A stretch of 64,000 bases of DNA from Nymphaea colorata. Lineage: Eukaryota > Streptophyta > Magnoliopsida > Nymphaeales > Nymphaeaceae. Each line of letters starts with the position of its first letter. Within the stretch, counting starts at the first letter, position 1. The stretch is taken from positions 4,298,174 through 4,362,173 of the forward strand of contig NW_022204507.1 of the NCBI RefSeq assembly GCF_008831285.2, written 5' to 3'. The position numbers and the translations under genes are program-made. Below are positions 46,718 through 60,570 of the stretch, in pieces. Under the pieces are notes generated by a model. That model saw only the letters and a list, made by a program, of their open reading frames with translations, made no database searches and was not told the origin of the DNA.

Positions 46718-48596
46718 GAGATGGTTGAATAAGATTCACAAAATGAAGAGAGAGAACCAGAGCCATGTGTTTGCTTGCACGCCATGGCAGGTGGTTTGTG
46801 AAAATCATGACTGAAAGCCAAAATTGACGTTGAGCCACGATTGGTAGCGTGTGAAAACTGACGACGACCATGGAAATCCACAATGATGATGGAAGAAATT
46901 GGCGATGAAGATCAGGGACAATATTACACAACAATTAATCACTTTGAAAATCAGCTCGTACATTTTGGGATCTTAATATTTTGGTGTTTCATGCATAAAA
47001 ATTACGCATCATTACTACTAGTCAATATATGCATGCATTTTTGTTCGGAAAAAAGTCTATTGGCCAATTAATTGTGTGAGATGGCACAACTCTACCTATT
47101 ATCATCTGTGACCACCTCATTCTTATTGACGTTCGGACAAAAGAACACCCAATTGTTACGCGTTATGGGCAGTGAGTTCACTTTGTAATAGGGTAACTGC
47201 TTACATGTCAAATTTTTAAATCTTACATGAAGAAAGTTACAAATTGAGGTTGTTAACCTATACATGCTCGTGTTCCTTGTGTGGGATTCTGAAAGACAAG
47301 ATCAGACCTGTTGGCATGAGGTCTGATCATTTCTGGCACTTTATCAAGGAGTAATTAGACCAAGAACTACACTAAAATGTGTCATTTCCCAAATCTAAAT
47401 GTCATCCAAAACCTAAGAAGGCAAACACACCCTAATTTTGAAATCGTTCATATGCTGAAATCTTAGTAGATATTAGAAATAGACTGATAAACAAGTTAAA
47501 ATTAATATGAAGTTTGTTTATATCCGAATTATTACAGATCATTACAAATCGTTGTCTTAAATTTAATATGATGCATGCAAAACTAGGCCATATAGACCTG
47601 GAGTCCTATCTCTAATAGGACTTGAGTGTAGGACATGGACCTAGCAAGGAAATCTATATCTGAAACCAAAAATTGAAATCAAAATGTGGGAGATTTATAT
47701 AATTTTGGTTTCAAATTGAAATGAAAACTATCATATTGTCATATTGAGATTAAGAGTTCGTGCTTGAAAATTTATGGTCAGAAATCCATTAAATCTTTTA
47801 AAATCCAAATTTTGAGATAATAGATTCAAATATGGTGATTACATGATTTAAAGACTGGTACTTGGGTTTGATTATGTGGGAATTGATCCAAGGTTTATGA
47901 TGACATACTCATTTGCTTAGAAAATCTATTCAAGTTCCAAAATCGAAAATGCAAGATCTAAAATCTAGGGTGTGAAATTTGAAATCCATAATCCAATATC
48001 CATAGTTTGAGATTTATGATTTGAGACTCATATATAAAATCGGATTTAAAATCCCAAGTCTGAAATTCAAGATACAAAATCTAATATCTAAAAGGCAAGA
48101 TCGATAATACAATATGAAATCCCTAATCTAAGATGTAAAATCCAATAGTTGAGATCCAAATCCCAGGTACCATAATTGGGTTTAATATCAAGGTTTAGAC
48201 CAGTTATAAGGCTGATGATTTGAATCCAGTGCCATGAATTGAGACCTAAGATCCAAATAGGCTAGGGGTAGGTTGGTCAAAAGTAGGTTTAAACCTACAT
48301 AGGGATAGGTTTGACTGTAGTAAATGTGATTGATATTATTTAAATCATGTGATATATGATATAAACTTCATTCATTTCATATGAATGGGTGTCTAAAGAA
48401 ATTTGACTAGACAAAAATGTTATGGAAATAGGTTCACAAGTAGGTGACTCTAAGATGGATATGAGTTAGGTCTTTGTAGACTCGATGTCTACATGACCTA
48501 AGGTTTTTAAATGGTTCTTGTGTGAAAACCAAATTGGATTCAAGTTTTCACATACTTGGGTTAATGCGAAAGGGTATGCTAATAGGCTGACCCAGT
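46718..48596. other. AT-rich spacer with degenerate AAATC word array
   Basis: 47690-48190 is built of loosely repeated words such as AAAATCC, AAATCTA and GAGATTTA without a fixed period. No gene is seen in the rest. Confidence 0.55.
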
Positions 48597-48806
48597 GTTC
48601 CATTAGTGCCTAAACACATAGAAGTCGATTGCCATTATTCTGAGGGAAAAATACAAGATAGAACCGTGCTAACTTTATATGCCAGAAGTGAAAAGCAACT
48701 AACCAATATTTTCACCAAGAGTCATGCGAAAGAGAAGCATCAATGCATAGCCAGCAAATTTGGACAAATTGACATTTGTACACCAACTTATGGGGGGGAC
48801 TATAAC
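48597..48806 (+). pseudogene. Ty1/copia tail: end of RNase H
   Basis: The frame reads PKHIEVDCHYSEGKIQDRT, then RSEKQLTNIFTKSHAKEKH and SKFGQIDICTPT. This is the very end of a copia polyprotein, with the conserved H-I-E-V-D-C-H and I-F-T-K motifs. A purine run, ATGGGGGGGAC, ends near 48800, where an LTR should start. No LTR opening TG is visible there, so the junction may be mutated. Everything upstream of the last 65 or so codons is gone. Confidence 0.82.
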
Positions 48807-51165
48807 ATGGTTTTAGGAGCAGTCGTCAGCATCTTCACCCCCAGCTAAGGCATATCAGGTGGTTGCACATTTTTGGAAGTGATATCTTTTATTCCTAGAA
48901 GCTTATTGTTCTCCTAGTGAATGCATTTTGGCTGTTCTTAATTTCTTGGTTTTGAGATTTCTTCCCATGCTCATTATCCTGTAGCCCTTTATATTCACAC
49001 TTTGTATGATGTCTCTTCTTCTCCTTGGATGTATGCCAATATGTCAAACGGTGTAACCTTCTGTGTGATGATTTCTTCAAGATTTTGTTTATTGATACCA
49101 TGATGTAATTGATAAAGAATAACAATATGTGAGTCATGACATAGCACAAAGGTGGTTAATTTCAATGAATGCCCACACAAGACCCACCATGGTCAATTCA
49201 TGCACCAACAGTTGACAAGGTAACTCCATAAAGCTCATACGTTTGTACGTGTGTGTAAGCATGTAAGGAAAAGAATCACATGGGTTCATGTAAATGGATG
49301 GCAAAATATATTTATGAGGAGGTTAAGATGGATGAAGATCAAAGATCAAAAGTACAATTTTTTATCTTTACGCATCACATGGATTAGTAAAGTTTATTCA
49401 AACAACATGGAGTTGCTAGTTAATTATCAACTACAAAGACACTTAAGGGTAAAGGAGCTAGCACTCACAGATATAATTAGTGATTTCCATGAGTCTAATA
49501 CACTCCAAAGTTTGATTATGCACTCCTTTCAAGCGTCCATGAAAGGTCATACAATATGGTTGTGAAAAGTATCAAAACCAACAATCTAAACCAGATCATT
49601 AATTCACTGGACTAAAAGATTAGCGATATATCAGATGTTTTTTGACTTAAAAAATCAGATGCCAGGACTAATGAACATAAATTTCTGTTCACTTTTTAGT
49701 ATCATAAACATATGTTATACACACACTTTAGCAGTTAGGTTTTCAAAATGATTTCTCAGAAACACTGGCTTTAAAAACATTGGATGGCCAGATGCATGTC
49801 GATCTTTATGTGTACTGCTTGGCATATTTTTTTTTATTTCTTGCCCCATGCATCTTTTTTTATGCAGCTTTTCTGGTAGCTAATTTGTCAATAACAAATC
49901 ATGTTCTTGTTTCAGCAAACAGACCTTGATTATATATAGATATTGTTTCTAAATTCAACATTCAAATTTTGAAAGTAATCACACCAATTGCATGAACAAG
50001 GAAATTGTGCTTTTGAACATGCACTCTAAAGACATGTGATATATATGATTGTGGATATAAATTGTATTTTTGAATCTACATGTTTTGGTAACTTTTTTTA
50101 TGCTTACAACAGGTATGCCATTTGCCGTGATTATCCAGTGGATGGATATGAATTCTTCTCCATAGGAATCATGCAGCTCCTTCAAAAATTAAGTTGATTA
50201 TATATTCAACTTTCGTTAGCTTTTTTGACCTTGTATAACCATAGACCTATATATTATCCTTGGCTAAGAAAAGAGAATTGAGAGTTTAAAAGGAATATAT
50301 TAGGATTATTAGAAATTTTTTTTTAGATGAATATTAGAAAAAGCTCGTTCCTTTGCATGGTTTGTTTAAAACTTTCTATTATGCCATTTTGCCGTGATTA
50401 ATGACGGTTGCATATTAGGGGGTTGAAATTAACCAGACAGCCTTCCTGCTTGGAAAGGAGGATCCTTTCCTCTAGGAGAATAGAAAGAATAGTCATTTTC
50501 TAAAGAATAATTAAAATATATATCTGATATTTGATCTAAAAATAAAAAAAATCCCCATCTCCTCGAATGGTAGAACGAAGACGCCCATGTTAAGCACCAA
50601 ACATGTGACTAAAGCCCACCCCTCTCTCTATTTTGAACACACCAAGAAGATGTTTGAATGTCATTAAACCTAGTTTTCTTGTCTCGTAATAATTTATTTT
50701 TTCTTTTCCTTACCTTGGGTTTTTCATATATACTTCTAGGACCCAGTATTTCTTCAATTTGTTCTAACCAGTCAACACTTATTACCTTTTCATTTCTCCA
50801 TTTTTTTTCAGTGAACATATCCAAATAATATTACAAAAGAAATGGTTTAAAGAAAAGAAAGAAGCATAGGTATGTAAAAAAAATTTGAAAGAAAAGGAGA
50901 GTAGGAAGAGGAGGAGGGTTCCTTTTGGGGAAGACGAGAGAGAAGAGATCTTGTTAATTAAGTACTTCTCAACAGGTGAATGATGGGGTAATTTTATATT
51001 GAAGAAAATTGTTATAAGTTTCTTTTTTCTTCTTTTTTTGTTTATATGTAACTAAACTTTTACTAACAAACATGGCCTAGATTGAGACCAAAAACTAATT
51101 GGGGCACTATTCTTTGTTATATATGTATTGACCTTTAGGTTTAAACAGCCAATGATCTAATAAGG
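48807..51165. other. AT-rich spacer, no gene seen
   Basis: The frames at 48895-49180 (minus) and 49251-49565 (plus) have no recognisable motif. 50510-51060 is AT-rich with A- and T-runs. Confidence 0.5.
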
Positions 51166-51169
51166 TCTA

Positions 51170-51650
51170 CTGGCAATCTAGGCTTGGGCATCAGCCTGGC
51201 ATGGCCGATAAGGAGTCAGGCTTGGACCAGGCCTCAACTCATAACTGTGGCTTGGCCTCGGCCCCAACACCCGAAACCCGAGCTCAGACCCGGGTCAGTT
51301 AAAATTTAAAATATATATTTTTAACATAAAATAATATATAGATATAATTAATTGTAATAAAATACTATAATTTTATATATATAATAAACAAAAATAACAT
51401 TAAAACTCTCTTATCAGGCGAAATCGGGCTTAGTCATGCCCACCTGGTTCAGTCGATGCCTTTTTTTGGGCTTGAGCCTTGTTCGAGTCGAGCCGCGTAT
51501 TAGATGCCCGGCTCAATGCCCCGATGGCCAGGCTTATGGTAATCTCAGGGAAAGTGGGTATTCCATGTGCAAGCACCCTACATACGACAAGGCACCGGGG
51601 ACCTGTCATGCAAAGGGGCCTTGGCCCATTGAGCTGAGACCCACTCTTCC
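51170..51650. repeat. Candidate MITE-like repeat with GC-rich ends and AT-rich core
   Basis: GC-rich arms with GGCTTGGGCATC (51180) and GATGCCCGGCTC (51504), in roughly opposite orientation, flank an AT-rich core (51300-51400). Arms of this composition occur in plant MITEs. I could not define a clean terminal inverted repeat or a target duplication, so the boundaries are approximate. Confidence 0.35.
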
Positions 51651-51733
51651 CAAAAATTAAAATTATTTTGCATATTGTTATGACCAATATACCCATTTAA
51701 GTGATAAAAAAGTGTCTTCATTTTTTTTGTCAT

Positions 51734-52048
51734 ACTCATAGTGTCATCTCATTATCTCATAAGTATTTTTTTATATCATACTTATGTTTAGCGTCATTTC
51801 ATACGTCCATCGTTATCTCATACCTATTTGTTATCTCATATACATTATCGCATACATATTTATTATCTCAAACATCTGTCATTCTTTGTACCTCTTTGTT
51901 ATCTCATATATATTATCTCATATCTATTTGTATCTCCTACCTATTTGTTATTTCATACATATTATCTCATATGTATTTGTTATTTTATATATATTACTTA
52001 TTTTTTATCTCATACTTGTGATCTCACACCTATTTGTTATCTCCTACA
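51734..52048 (+). repeat. Degenerate minisatellite, core TATTTGTTATCTCATA
   Basis: The word TATTTGTTATCTCATA and close variants recur more than ten times, mostly 17-19 or 34-36 bases apart. All three plus-strand frames stay open through it (ORFs of 96-118 codons rich in I, S, L, Y and H), which is a property of the repeat and not evidence of coding. Confidence 0.85.
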
Positions 52049-52758
52049 CATGCATGCACAATGTTGGAGCATGAAAGTAAACATGCATATTGGTAGTAGC
52101 ATCGACAACCGGCGTATGCTCATTATATATATGGAGCGGCATATAAAAGTTTGTCAAAAACATATTCTCACATGTTACAAGTGAAGTGCTAGAATCTAAG
52201 ACAAAGTACAGAAAACTATGAACATTTAGGCAACTACAAATTATGTACGTCTCAATTGTCGAAGAGCTACCTCAGGATGATTATTAAATTGAAGGGACAA
52301 TTTAAAATTGCTTTCATTGACCAAAATTACTCACATTTATGATTTTTGTCAAGCTGCCTTCTGCTGATCTACACCTTGAACTGGTTAGGTCACCTCGTCC
52401 TATTTATTCTACTGAAATGCATAGTACGTGAATTTGTATATGCAATCATGTTTAAGAATTTGGCTTGATCCAAACAGGAGTGTGTTTCCAATGCAAAGCT
52501 GCTAGGGAAGTAGCGCTCCTATCCAAGCAGACCACTATTTCTGTATGATATTTTTTTGATAATATCATTAGGAATTTATTATCAAGGGAATTGCCACATA
52601 GCTTCTATCGCTTCCTTGTGGGTTTTTTAGGAGAATGTGGTTTCCATCGGTTCTTAGTTATACCATACACCTTGCAAACAAACGCCATACTTCAGTGAAG
52701 AACAGGAAACTACTTTCTCAAGGAAAGCGAAAGCAGGAAAAAAATCATGGTTGCCCAT

Positions 52759-52760
<2 letters not shown>

Positions 52761-52801
<41 letters not shown>
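52761..52801. repeat. Microsatellite (TA)n
   Basis: An uninterrupted TA tract of about 40 bases, followed by a C+T-rich segment to 52905. Confidence 0.97.
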
Positions 52802-52803
<2 letters not shown>

Positions 52804-55020
52804 CTTGGAAAAACTGGACTCCCTCTCCCGGTACTTGACACCCTCCCCCTCCCCCACCAACTCTCCTCTCTCTCTCACACACTCTCTCCCTCTCCGTGAA
52901 AAGCAGAAGGAGGAGTATGTAGATCTATACCTATTCGTGCACATCAAAGCAAAGGGAGCGGCTCATCAATGAAGAACCATTCAAAACTGCAAGGTGGCTT
53001 GGATGTAAGTAGTCGGCAGATGCCAAAATTTAGAAAAAGAATACATGTAGAGACTTACAAGAGGAGCCTTAGGTGGAGTGAATGAATCATTCATTCTCAA
53101 ATAAATATTACGATGAATTGGGCAAAGAGAATTTACTTTGTTATGCTTCTCTTTTGCTTAAGAACAATAGACTCTTCTAAACAAATTAATTACCAAAGAA
53201 GCAAGGAGCACGCATTACAAAGCATGAAAATACGGCATGATATATATTGGCAACCTTTATCAACTGAAAAATCTCATAAACTTCGTGGTTGATACATTTG
53301 GGCAGAAAGAGACTGAGGAGATCAGCTTAAATAAAGTCAACAACGATTTAAAAATTTGCCTTCACCACACATGCAAACTTATTCTCCCAAGTCATCAGCT
53401 AAAGGAAGCTACATTTGTATTTGACCCACAAAGGTAATGCCTCCCCTAGTTAAAAATTTTGATTCAAAAATAAAAATTCTATAATCATAATTTCTTCTCA
53501 AACAGGTACAGAATCAAAATTTTCAAGTTTCAGTTTCCTAGTTCCAACAAACGAAATACCATGTTAATTTGTTTAATAATTTCAATTTCTTAAATAATTG
53601 AGCATTTTGTTTCTAAAATTACATGGTTCTGGATATGTCAAATGCTTCCTTAGAGAAATGATCTTCTTTGAGATTTAATTATTGATTGTAGAAAAAGGAC
53701 CGACTACCTACAATTAACAGTATGGTTAAACTTACTGAAGTTGGCTTCTTAATTTGGCCAACAATTGTGCTTAATTGGCACTTAATTAAGATGTGGGGAG
53801 AGAGACACATTCTCCCCCTGTTTGCCTACTGAAAGCCAAAAGTAGATGAAAGCTAGGCCTAGCTAGGGGTGTCCATTCATTCAAAAGAAAAGAACAACGG
53901 TTCGCTGAGAAGTTGAATGGTGGGAATTTACCCGGTTGCCTCCTTCCGACCGATGATAATGAAGGTTCTCCATGAATTTACATCGGCCTCTGTCTATATG
54001 TTGCACAAGAAGCAGCCTTATATTTTTGTGAGAAGCCATTAACTGGAGGTGCTAGCAGTAACATTGGGATGCCCAAACAACTGTGCTGCGAGATGACAAT
54101 GTAAAATCAAACTCTGTAAATTATAGCTACATACATGCATATATAAGAAGTGTCAACTGTGAAGGTGATCTTGTCCTTTCTCACTCTACTTTTAGAAGGG
54201 TCAATTTGTCATCGTTTGCTCTTGGCACCTTTTATCACGATTTCTCTTCCTCTAATGTGCAAAGTTTTATGGTTATGAGGAATTTTTTTTTCTTTAATTA
54301 TCAAAGAAATTCACCCCTATAATTCTGAACAGCATAGAAGGAGATCGATCTCTCAAGTGGCTTATTCAATCTTCCTGAGAGTGAGGAGCCTGAAGTTTCT
54401 GGCTGAGTGGCCCTAACATTTTAAATCTTAAGACTGATAATGGGAACTAAGTATGTAAATGAGAAAATAGCTACAAGATATGAAGTTATAAGTATGCACT
54501 TCCACCGCTACGGTTTCCAGATTATTCCATACGATGCATGAACTGCTAAACGAAGCTTGCTACCTTATGAACAAGGTCTTGGAGAGAGGGTCAAGAAACC
54601 ATGGCTTCCCTTTTCCTTTGCCTCTTAGGTACAAGGTTGTGTCCCAAGCAAAGGCTAGAGACCAACTGTATCAAACTGTTGGGGCAGAAGAGAATGGAAG
54701 GAGGCTAGAGATTCCAATTCATGTATAAGAAAAAAAAAAGCTTGTAGATAGAAGATAAGGTTTGCATGAAGCGTACCCCTTCAAAGATCTGAGTTTCTTT
54801 CCTTCTGCAAAAGCGAGCAAGGTGCATCCTCTGATCTGCTAACCAACACCTCGGTTGTCTTGATGGGAAACTTAAGAAATATGTAACTCAAGTTAATGCT
54901 TCTTGTCGAATGCCAGAAAGAACTTTAACCAGCTCTCATGCCTCAGCATGATCTTAATTGCCGTTGATCTTGATTCCCACGTTCATTGTGAAGTCCCTGC
55001 AATTGTTGATTTTGAATTTG
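52802..55020. other. Spacer, no gene assigned
   Basis: Frames of 64-79 codons at 53237, 54083 and 54534 carry no motif I recognise. The one at 54534-54728 (HELLNEACYLMNKVLERGSR) has protein-like composition but no visible exon partners. Confidence 0.45.
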
Positions 55021-55354
55021 CATAACATATTTATGAGGGAAAATCAGAACTTCACATGTCTAAGATGTAATTTAAACGATTAAATAATTTAAAAAATCAA
55101 TATCACTGCCTGGACCGCTAAACAAAGGGCTTCCAGTACATTTTAATATAAATGGTGGGTAATAATGGAGTATTAATGTAAATGTGGACGTTGGAAAACT
55201 TAAAATTCACGTTCATGATCCACTAAACAATCAACGACCAACAGTACATCCGGTGTGGCGGCCTTATAAACTATTGGCACCTGGGGATGTTAATGGATCA
55301 GATCTAGATTGGATACCCATTCAAAATGCTTTTAAAGAATTGGACATAGCAATA

Positions 55355-55417
55355 TATGTATATATATATATACATACATATATTTATATATATACATACA
55401 TATATATATATATATCC
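55355..55417. repeat. TA-rich microsatellite (TATATA/CATACATA)
   Basis: Interrupted TA tract with CATACATA units inside the copy-B-specific segment. Confidence 0.9.
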
Positions 55418-56227
55418 AAGTATGAAATAGGAATTAATCAGATTTAAATAAGAAACTCCATCTTATCAAACTCAGATTCAGTTTTAAATAAATGTCTTGT
55501 TAGATAACAAAGATCCTAACTTAGATATCCTATTCCAAGTTTATATATCTGAATACGAACTCCGGGTAAACTGAATTAATTGGGGCAGTTGAAAAAGCAG
55601 CACCCTTTTTAGTTTTCCCTCGTAAGGAACTTATGTTTTTTAAAATTATTGTTTGAGAGTAGGGAAACTTGGTTTTGAATGTCATCCAATCTAATCATTT
55701 GATTGGGGAATCTTAAAAAGTTAAAATCAAACACGACCAATTTTCCCCACTCAAGTATATTTTTCCTCTATTTGTGAAATCTGGATGGTCTGTGGTTCAT
55801 CCCTTTTTAATATGATAATCAATGATGAGGTAGCGTCTAATCATGTGTCTTACCTAGGTATGGAAAACCTGACCTTCAGAAGTCGCGCGTCTAATTATGT
55901 AAAATAAGGGCCATGCAATTGTTGGAATGCTCTTTTCAGCTTTGAAAGGAAAGTGTTTCTTTGGACCGCTTTCTTTATATGATACAGATGTCAAAGAAAC
56001 ACTCCCATGTAACATATCACAGATATTACTGCAAAATATTGAAGAGTTGCAAAACAATCTACAATGCCATCCACACCTTCAGGGATGAAAAGATATTCAC
56101 AAAATTGGTAAGAGTTTTTTAATAACAAATAGTTTTTTTCCCATACCAATTAGTAACCAAACAACACGGTAGACAACCTAATTAGCTTGTGTCTATACTT
56201 ATATCTAGAAAGGCAATTCTTACAAGT

Positions 56228-57032
56228 CCTTTAAAGTTGGAAAAAATGATTCCAACATGTAAGGGATCAGCTAAGGTTAATAATAGAATAGAACGAGTGA
56301 GAATCATTCATGGTCCCATCACATAAAAAACTTCACCAAGATAGAAACCTTTTTTGCTAGGGGGCGATGGCTCAAAGGATAAGCAGGCAATCAATACTCC
56401 ATTTTGCAAGAGTTTGATATTGAAGGAAGTTTAACTCTGAGTACACCTAATAATTAACAAAAAGAAGATGCACAAGAGGTTATATAAAAAAATCCCATGA
56501 GGGCATGTTTAGTGAAGAAGTATGTCTTCTAAAATTGGCACCACAAATCTCCATTCACCGGCAGCTTATCTACTCTTTTCCTTATACATAAATAGGTGTT
56601 TCATGTTATTGGATCTATCAATCCATTTTCTTTTAAAGTTGGAAAACATGATTCCAACATGTAAGGGATCAGCTAAGGTTAATAATAGAATAGAACGAGT
56701 GAGAATCATTCATGGTCCCATCACATAAAAAACTTCACCAAGATAGAGACCTTTTTTGCCAGGGAGCGATGGCTGAAAGGATAAGCAGGCAATCAATACT
56801 TCATTTTGCAAGAGTTTGATATTGAAGGAAGTTTAACTCTGAATACACCTAATAATTAACAAAAGAAGATGCACAAGAGGTTATATAAAAAAAATCCCAT
56901 GAGGGCATGTGTAGTGAAGAAATATGTCTTCTAAAATGGGCACCACAAATCTCCATTCACCGGCAGCTTATCTACTCTTTTCCTTATACATAAATAGGTG
57001 TTTCATGTTATTGGATCTATCAATCCATTTTC
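56228..57032 (+). repeat. 402-bp tandem duplication, two copies
   Basis: The block from TTAAAGTTGGAAAA (56231) to CAATCCATTTTC (56630) is repeated from 56633 to 57032 with a handful of differences. One ORF (56522-56728) bridges the junction and is a by-product. The unit has no recognisable gene. It lies in sequence absent from segmental copy A, so the tandem event postdates or accompanied that insertion. Confidence 0.95.
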
Positions 57033-57522
57033 AACATCGCAACGTGGGCAGACATTGATGTTACAAAATATGAAGGAAAAATTAAATGGTAAGTTTAGTT
57101 TAGACAAAAAATGATATATCAAGGTCTTTTTTTTTGAGAAAGTCAACTAAGTGCATACGTGAAAGCAACAAAACATAAATTAACAGTTCATTGCTAAGTT
57201 TAGCTGAAAAATTATAATTAACAATTTATTTACACCTTGTACTTTCTCTGTCACAGAGGTCAATACTGAAAGTTCATATATTGGGGTTCACCCATTAAAG
57301 TATGCTTGTTATGTACATAGGGTGGAGTAGAAACCTTGCTTTCCATTTCTATTTCTATGCTGAACAATTCTTCGACTCAAATAAGCTCCAATTGGCAGTC
57401 TGATACGTGACCCTTATATAGGATATCGGCTGGCACCAAGCTGCGAAATTGAATTCAAACTCTTATTGGCCTGAAAAAGTTTTGAACCAAGTATCATCGC
57501 CCCAACTACCATGATAAATTAC

Positions 57523-57581
<59 letters not shown>
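57523..57581. repeat. Microsatellite (TA)n
   Basis: About 58 bases of TA, inside the copy-B-specific segment. Confidence 0.97.
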
Positions 57582-57582
<1 letters not shown>

Positions 57583-58579
57583 TTGTCTCCCATTTGCTTT
57601 CTTATTATTTATTTCATTTAGTCGGCTCTCTATCTCTCTCATTTACTCCCTTCGCGTCTTCCACGTCTCTCACTTTTTCTCAACAAATTTGAACAGGTAT
57701 ATACATATATATATGGTCAGTTGCCAGTTGCAGGTTCGAGATATACATAAAAGTTGGACTATTTTGCCACCATCACTGTGGGTTTTGAAGCTACAACCAT
57801 GCTGCTGTTACAAAACTGGACTATTTTGGCAAAAGATTCCAAAAGCACTGATATAAATTTTGGATATTAAATAAACATGAATTTTATGTGAACGTTGACA
57901 TGATTTCACTGGTAGTTTAGTGCTGCTAATAAAGAGTACTATTGTTTATGCAACCTTAGTTTAAATGACAAGGAAGTTGATGTAAATAGAAGACTACATT
58001 TTTTTAAACAATATATATATATATATATTTGAAAATTCAATCCAATTGAATGTGGAATATTTTCTCAAATGACTAAAATTTTCAAAAGAATATAGGAAAA
58101 AAAGGTGTTATTATATTGACGCTGTGGATAGTTTATGATGCAATGACGGTCTATATAGGGTGGCTGTAGCAGCAATGCTTGTTTTTTATTTGCCTTAATA
58201 TATTTTCATTTAGTCAGACAGCTCTCTCTCCCTCTCGCTAAAAACTTGAACATGTCCGCTTTGTTGCTTCACGTACGCTATGCGGCCTGGCTGTACGTGC
58301 CTTGTGTTTGCCGTCAAGGCAGGGGCAGTCTTAGAAGATCGGTGTGAGACAAGGGCGCAAGTGCTAATCAAACTCAGGTCTTTGAAGCTCAGATATTTGA
58401 AGGTATGTGTGCTTCCCTGCAACTTATGTGTCCACAGGATTTCTTTCCCATATATGCATGAATCGGCAATGTGAGACTCCTTCCCCTCCATTAATTTCAC
58501 TCCAAAGAACAAGAAGGTTGCCCGTTGCTGGTTCGAGATATACATAAAATTAAGTTGGCAACAAATTGCGGAGAATGCA

Positions 58580-59740
58580 CTTTGGGGCAAAAGGGGGTGG
58601 CGGTCTAGCACCAGCCGTGTACCCACCCAGTCCGTTAGCTTATTCCTTTACCAGCTCTTGCATCTTATTGTATACATGCACTCAGCTGCTACTAGCTAGA
58701 TCTCCTCCTTTGCCTCTTGAAAATAGGAAATAATTCCTTGTAAACTGAAAATTAGTCTGCACCATAGAGGAAGAGAAATCGCGACAGAAGAGCTTCCCAT
58801 GGAGAACACCGCAAGGTTAAGGAGGCTCTCAAAAAGGGAAAGGAAAAAACATAAAAGGTCGATCGTCTTCCCGGTTCGTATATAAATGTTAATGTCCTGA
58901 GTTTCATTTTCGGTCGTTCCCTGTCATGCAGCTAGTGGAATCTTCTCTTCATGCCAATCCGACTGCTGGCCACCAAGTGGTCATTCCCCAAAATATATAG
59001 GGATGCGATATCTGATCGTTTGATGGGCATGTAGACAAAAGGAGATGATTAATCCATGGACAACGTTGCTGATCATCATAAAAATCAAAAGGAAAAGGAA
59101 GAGCCAGGTAAATTTCCATTTACGAGTCAACTTGATCTCCACTCAAGCTCTCAAGTTTAAATTTATGCTCGACTCTAGGTAGGTACCCCATATAATGTTG
59201 TCATGTAATATTAACCCGTATAGCTTTCCATGAATTTGTTTCATCATCTAAATAGGCACCTCTTGACGAAAATGACCAGAATATACATCCTAAGCTTTGC
59301 TCGGTCAGGATGTAACACTCAAGGCATGCCCTCTATCCTACTAGTGCTGAATTTACTTCCAATGAAGGGAAATTATGGACCAAATCCCTCTACCCAAAAT
59401 CATTTCATATATAATGCTCATAACATTGATTAATTAATTGTCGGTGAAGGAAGGACCCAAATTACAAAGCTTAAAGCAATGAAAAATGTCTAAGGTGACA
59501 TGCAATCAATGGCTTGGCACGTTCAAATTAAGATTGAAATTAGGAAACAAACTTAGCCAAGCGCAGTTATAATTATATTCCAAGTCAAAAATAGAATTAA
59601 ATATGCTAACTAGTCACTCCAACATCAAGGTGAAAAGTGCACCACTCTGAGCAAATTTACCTTTCATTTGTTTTTCAAAATCGAGTTGTTGGCTTCCCCT
59701 TGGCTGTTTCTGTCCTTCCTTTCAGTCCAAACTTATCAAC
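58580..59740. other. Copy-B-specific spacer, no gene seen
   Basis: This stretch has no counterpart at the equivalent place in copy A (about 33440). A 67-codon frame at 59230-59433 has no recognisable motif. No terminal repeats were found at its edges, so it could be an insertion in B or a deletion in A. Confidence 0.5.
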
Positions 59741-59999
59741 CGGAGTTACGTACGGTGGTTTCAATTCATAAACTAAGATTGATAACGAAATATATTTCCT
59801 GCCATGTGCAGGCGCCTACAAGTCTTTAAAGAACAAACATATATATAAACAAATTTTCTCTGCCCAATTTGGTGCAGTTGATCAGAATAAATGTTGAATG
59901 GGCACTTATAGCCACCTAAGCCGCCTATTAAAAATTAATTATGATGTTTGCATCAATATATAAGTTTGATTTCTTGAATTTTGAATAAGACGTGTTTTC

Positions 60000-60330
60000 T
60001 GTGACAATTGCTCCTAACCATCCTCCCCTTTTCAAAAGATCTCTTATGGCGCATGAAACCTTAGCCTCCATAATATCCTACATTTGTTGAAAGAAATCTT
60101 TGGTTATCCAACAGGGCATGGGGCAACATTAGAGTTTGCCTCCGAAACAGCCCACCGAATTTTCGCATGTGATGTTGGGTTGACGGAAAAGAATTCTCCT
60201 CGTCTGAGACACTTTGTTCTTGCAAAAGACAATCTAAAAGCCAACCAGATGACAAATCTTTAGAGGAAGAGCTCTTAAAATGTGCAAAGCATGCATCATG
60301 AGTTTGATCCAACTTATAGAAGTTACCATG
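60000..60330 (-). pseudogene. LINE fragment in segmental copy B
   Basis: Counterpart of 35780-36075. The minus strand keeps the linker before RT (SSSKDLSSGWLLDCLLQEQS, then SVSDEENSFPST). It joins unrelated sequence at about 60000, exactly where copy A continues into the RT domain. Either copy B lost the RT body or the fragments joined differently in the two copies. Confidence 0.72.
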
Positions 60331-60570
60331 ATCATTCTCAAAGGTGAAAGAAGTAAGGGGTGTACAGTTGTAAATTTGTATAGGTTATCTATTTCATTGC
60401 CAAAATGTTACCTTTAATAGATTGTATAATTAATTAATTTCTTTCTTTACATAAAGATATTATATTAGGGTAAAAAGTTTGTAACAAATTATGCATGTAC
60501 TGCAAAAATAAAAGAAAAAAAGTAAAGCACTATTTGGAATTGATTTCAACTAAAATTAATAGTCATATAC
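60318..60570. repeat. Dispersed repeat, copy 3 of 3
   Basis: Matches 32045-32290 and 36075-36345. It shares GAAGTTACCATGATCATTCT with the copy at 32045 and the AAAGTAAAGCACTATTTGG stretch with the copy at 36075. Confidence 0.85.

Noticed and set aside
51701-52184. Three overlapping plus-strand ORFs of 96-118 codons
   Set aside because: Product of the TATTTGTTATCTCATA minisatellite.
52654-52972. ORFs of 97 and 73 codons around 52.8 kb
   Set aside because: They run through a TA microsatellite and a C+T-rich stretch; composition is purely repeat-driven.
58210-58626. Minus-strand ORF of 138 codons
   Set aside because: It lies in the segmental duplication, and the matching region of copy A (33140-33420) does not keep the frame; no motif is recognised.
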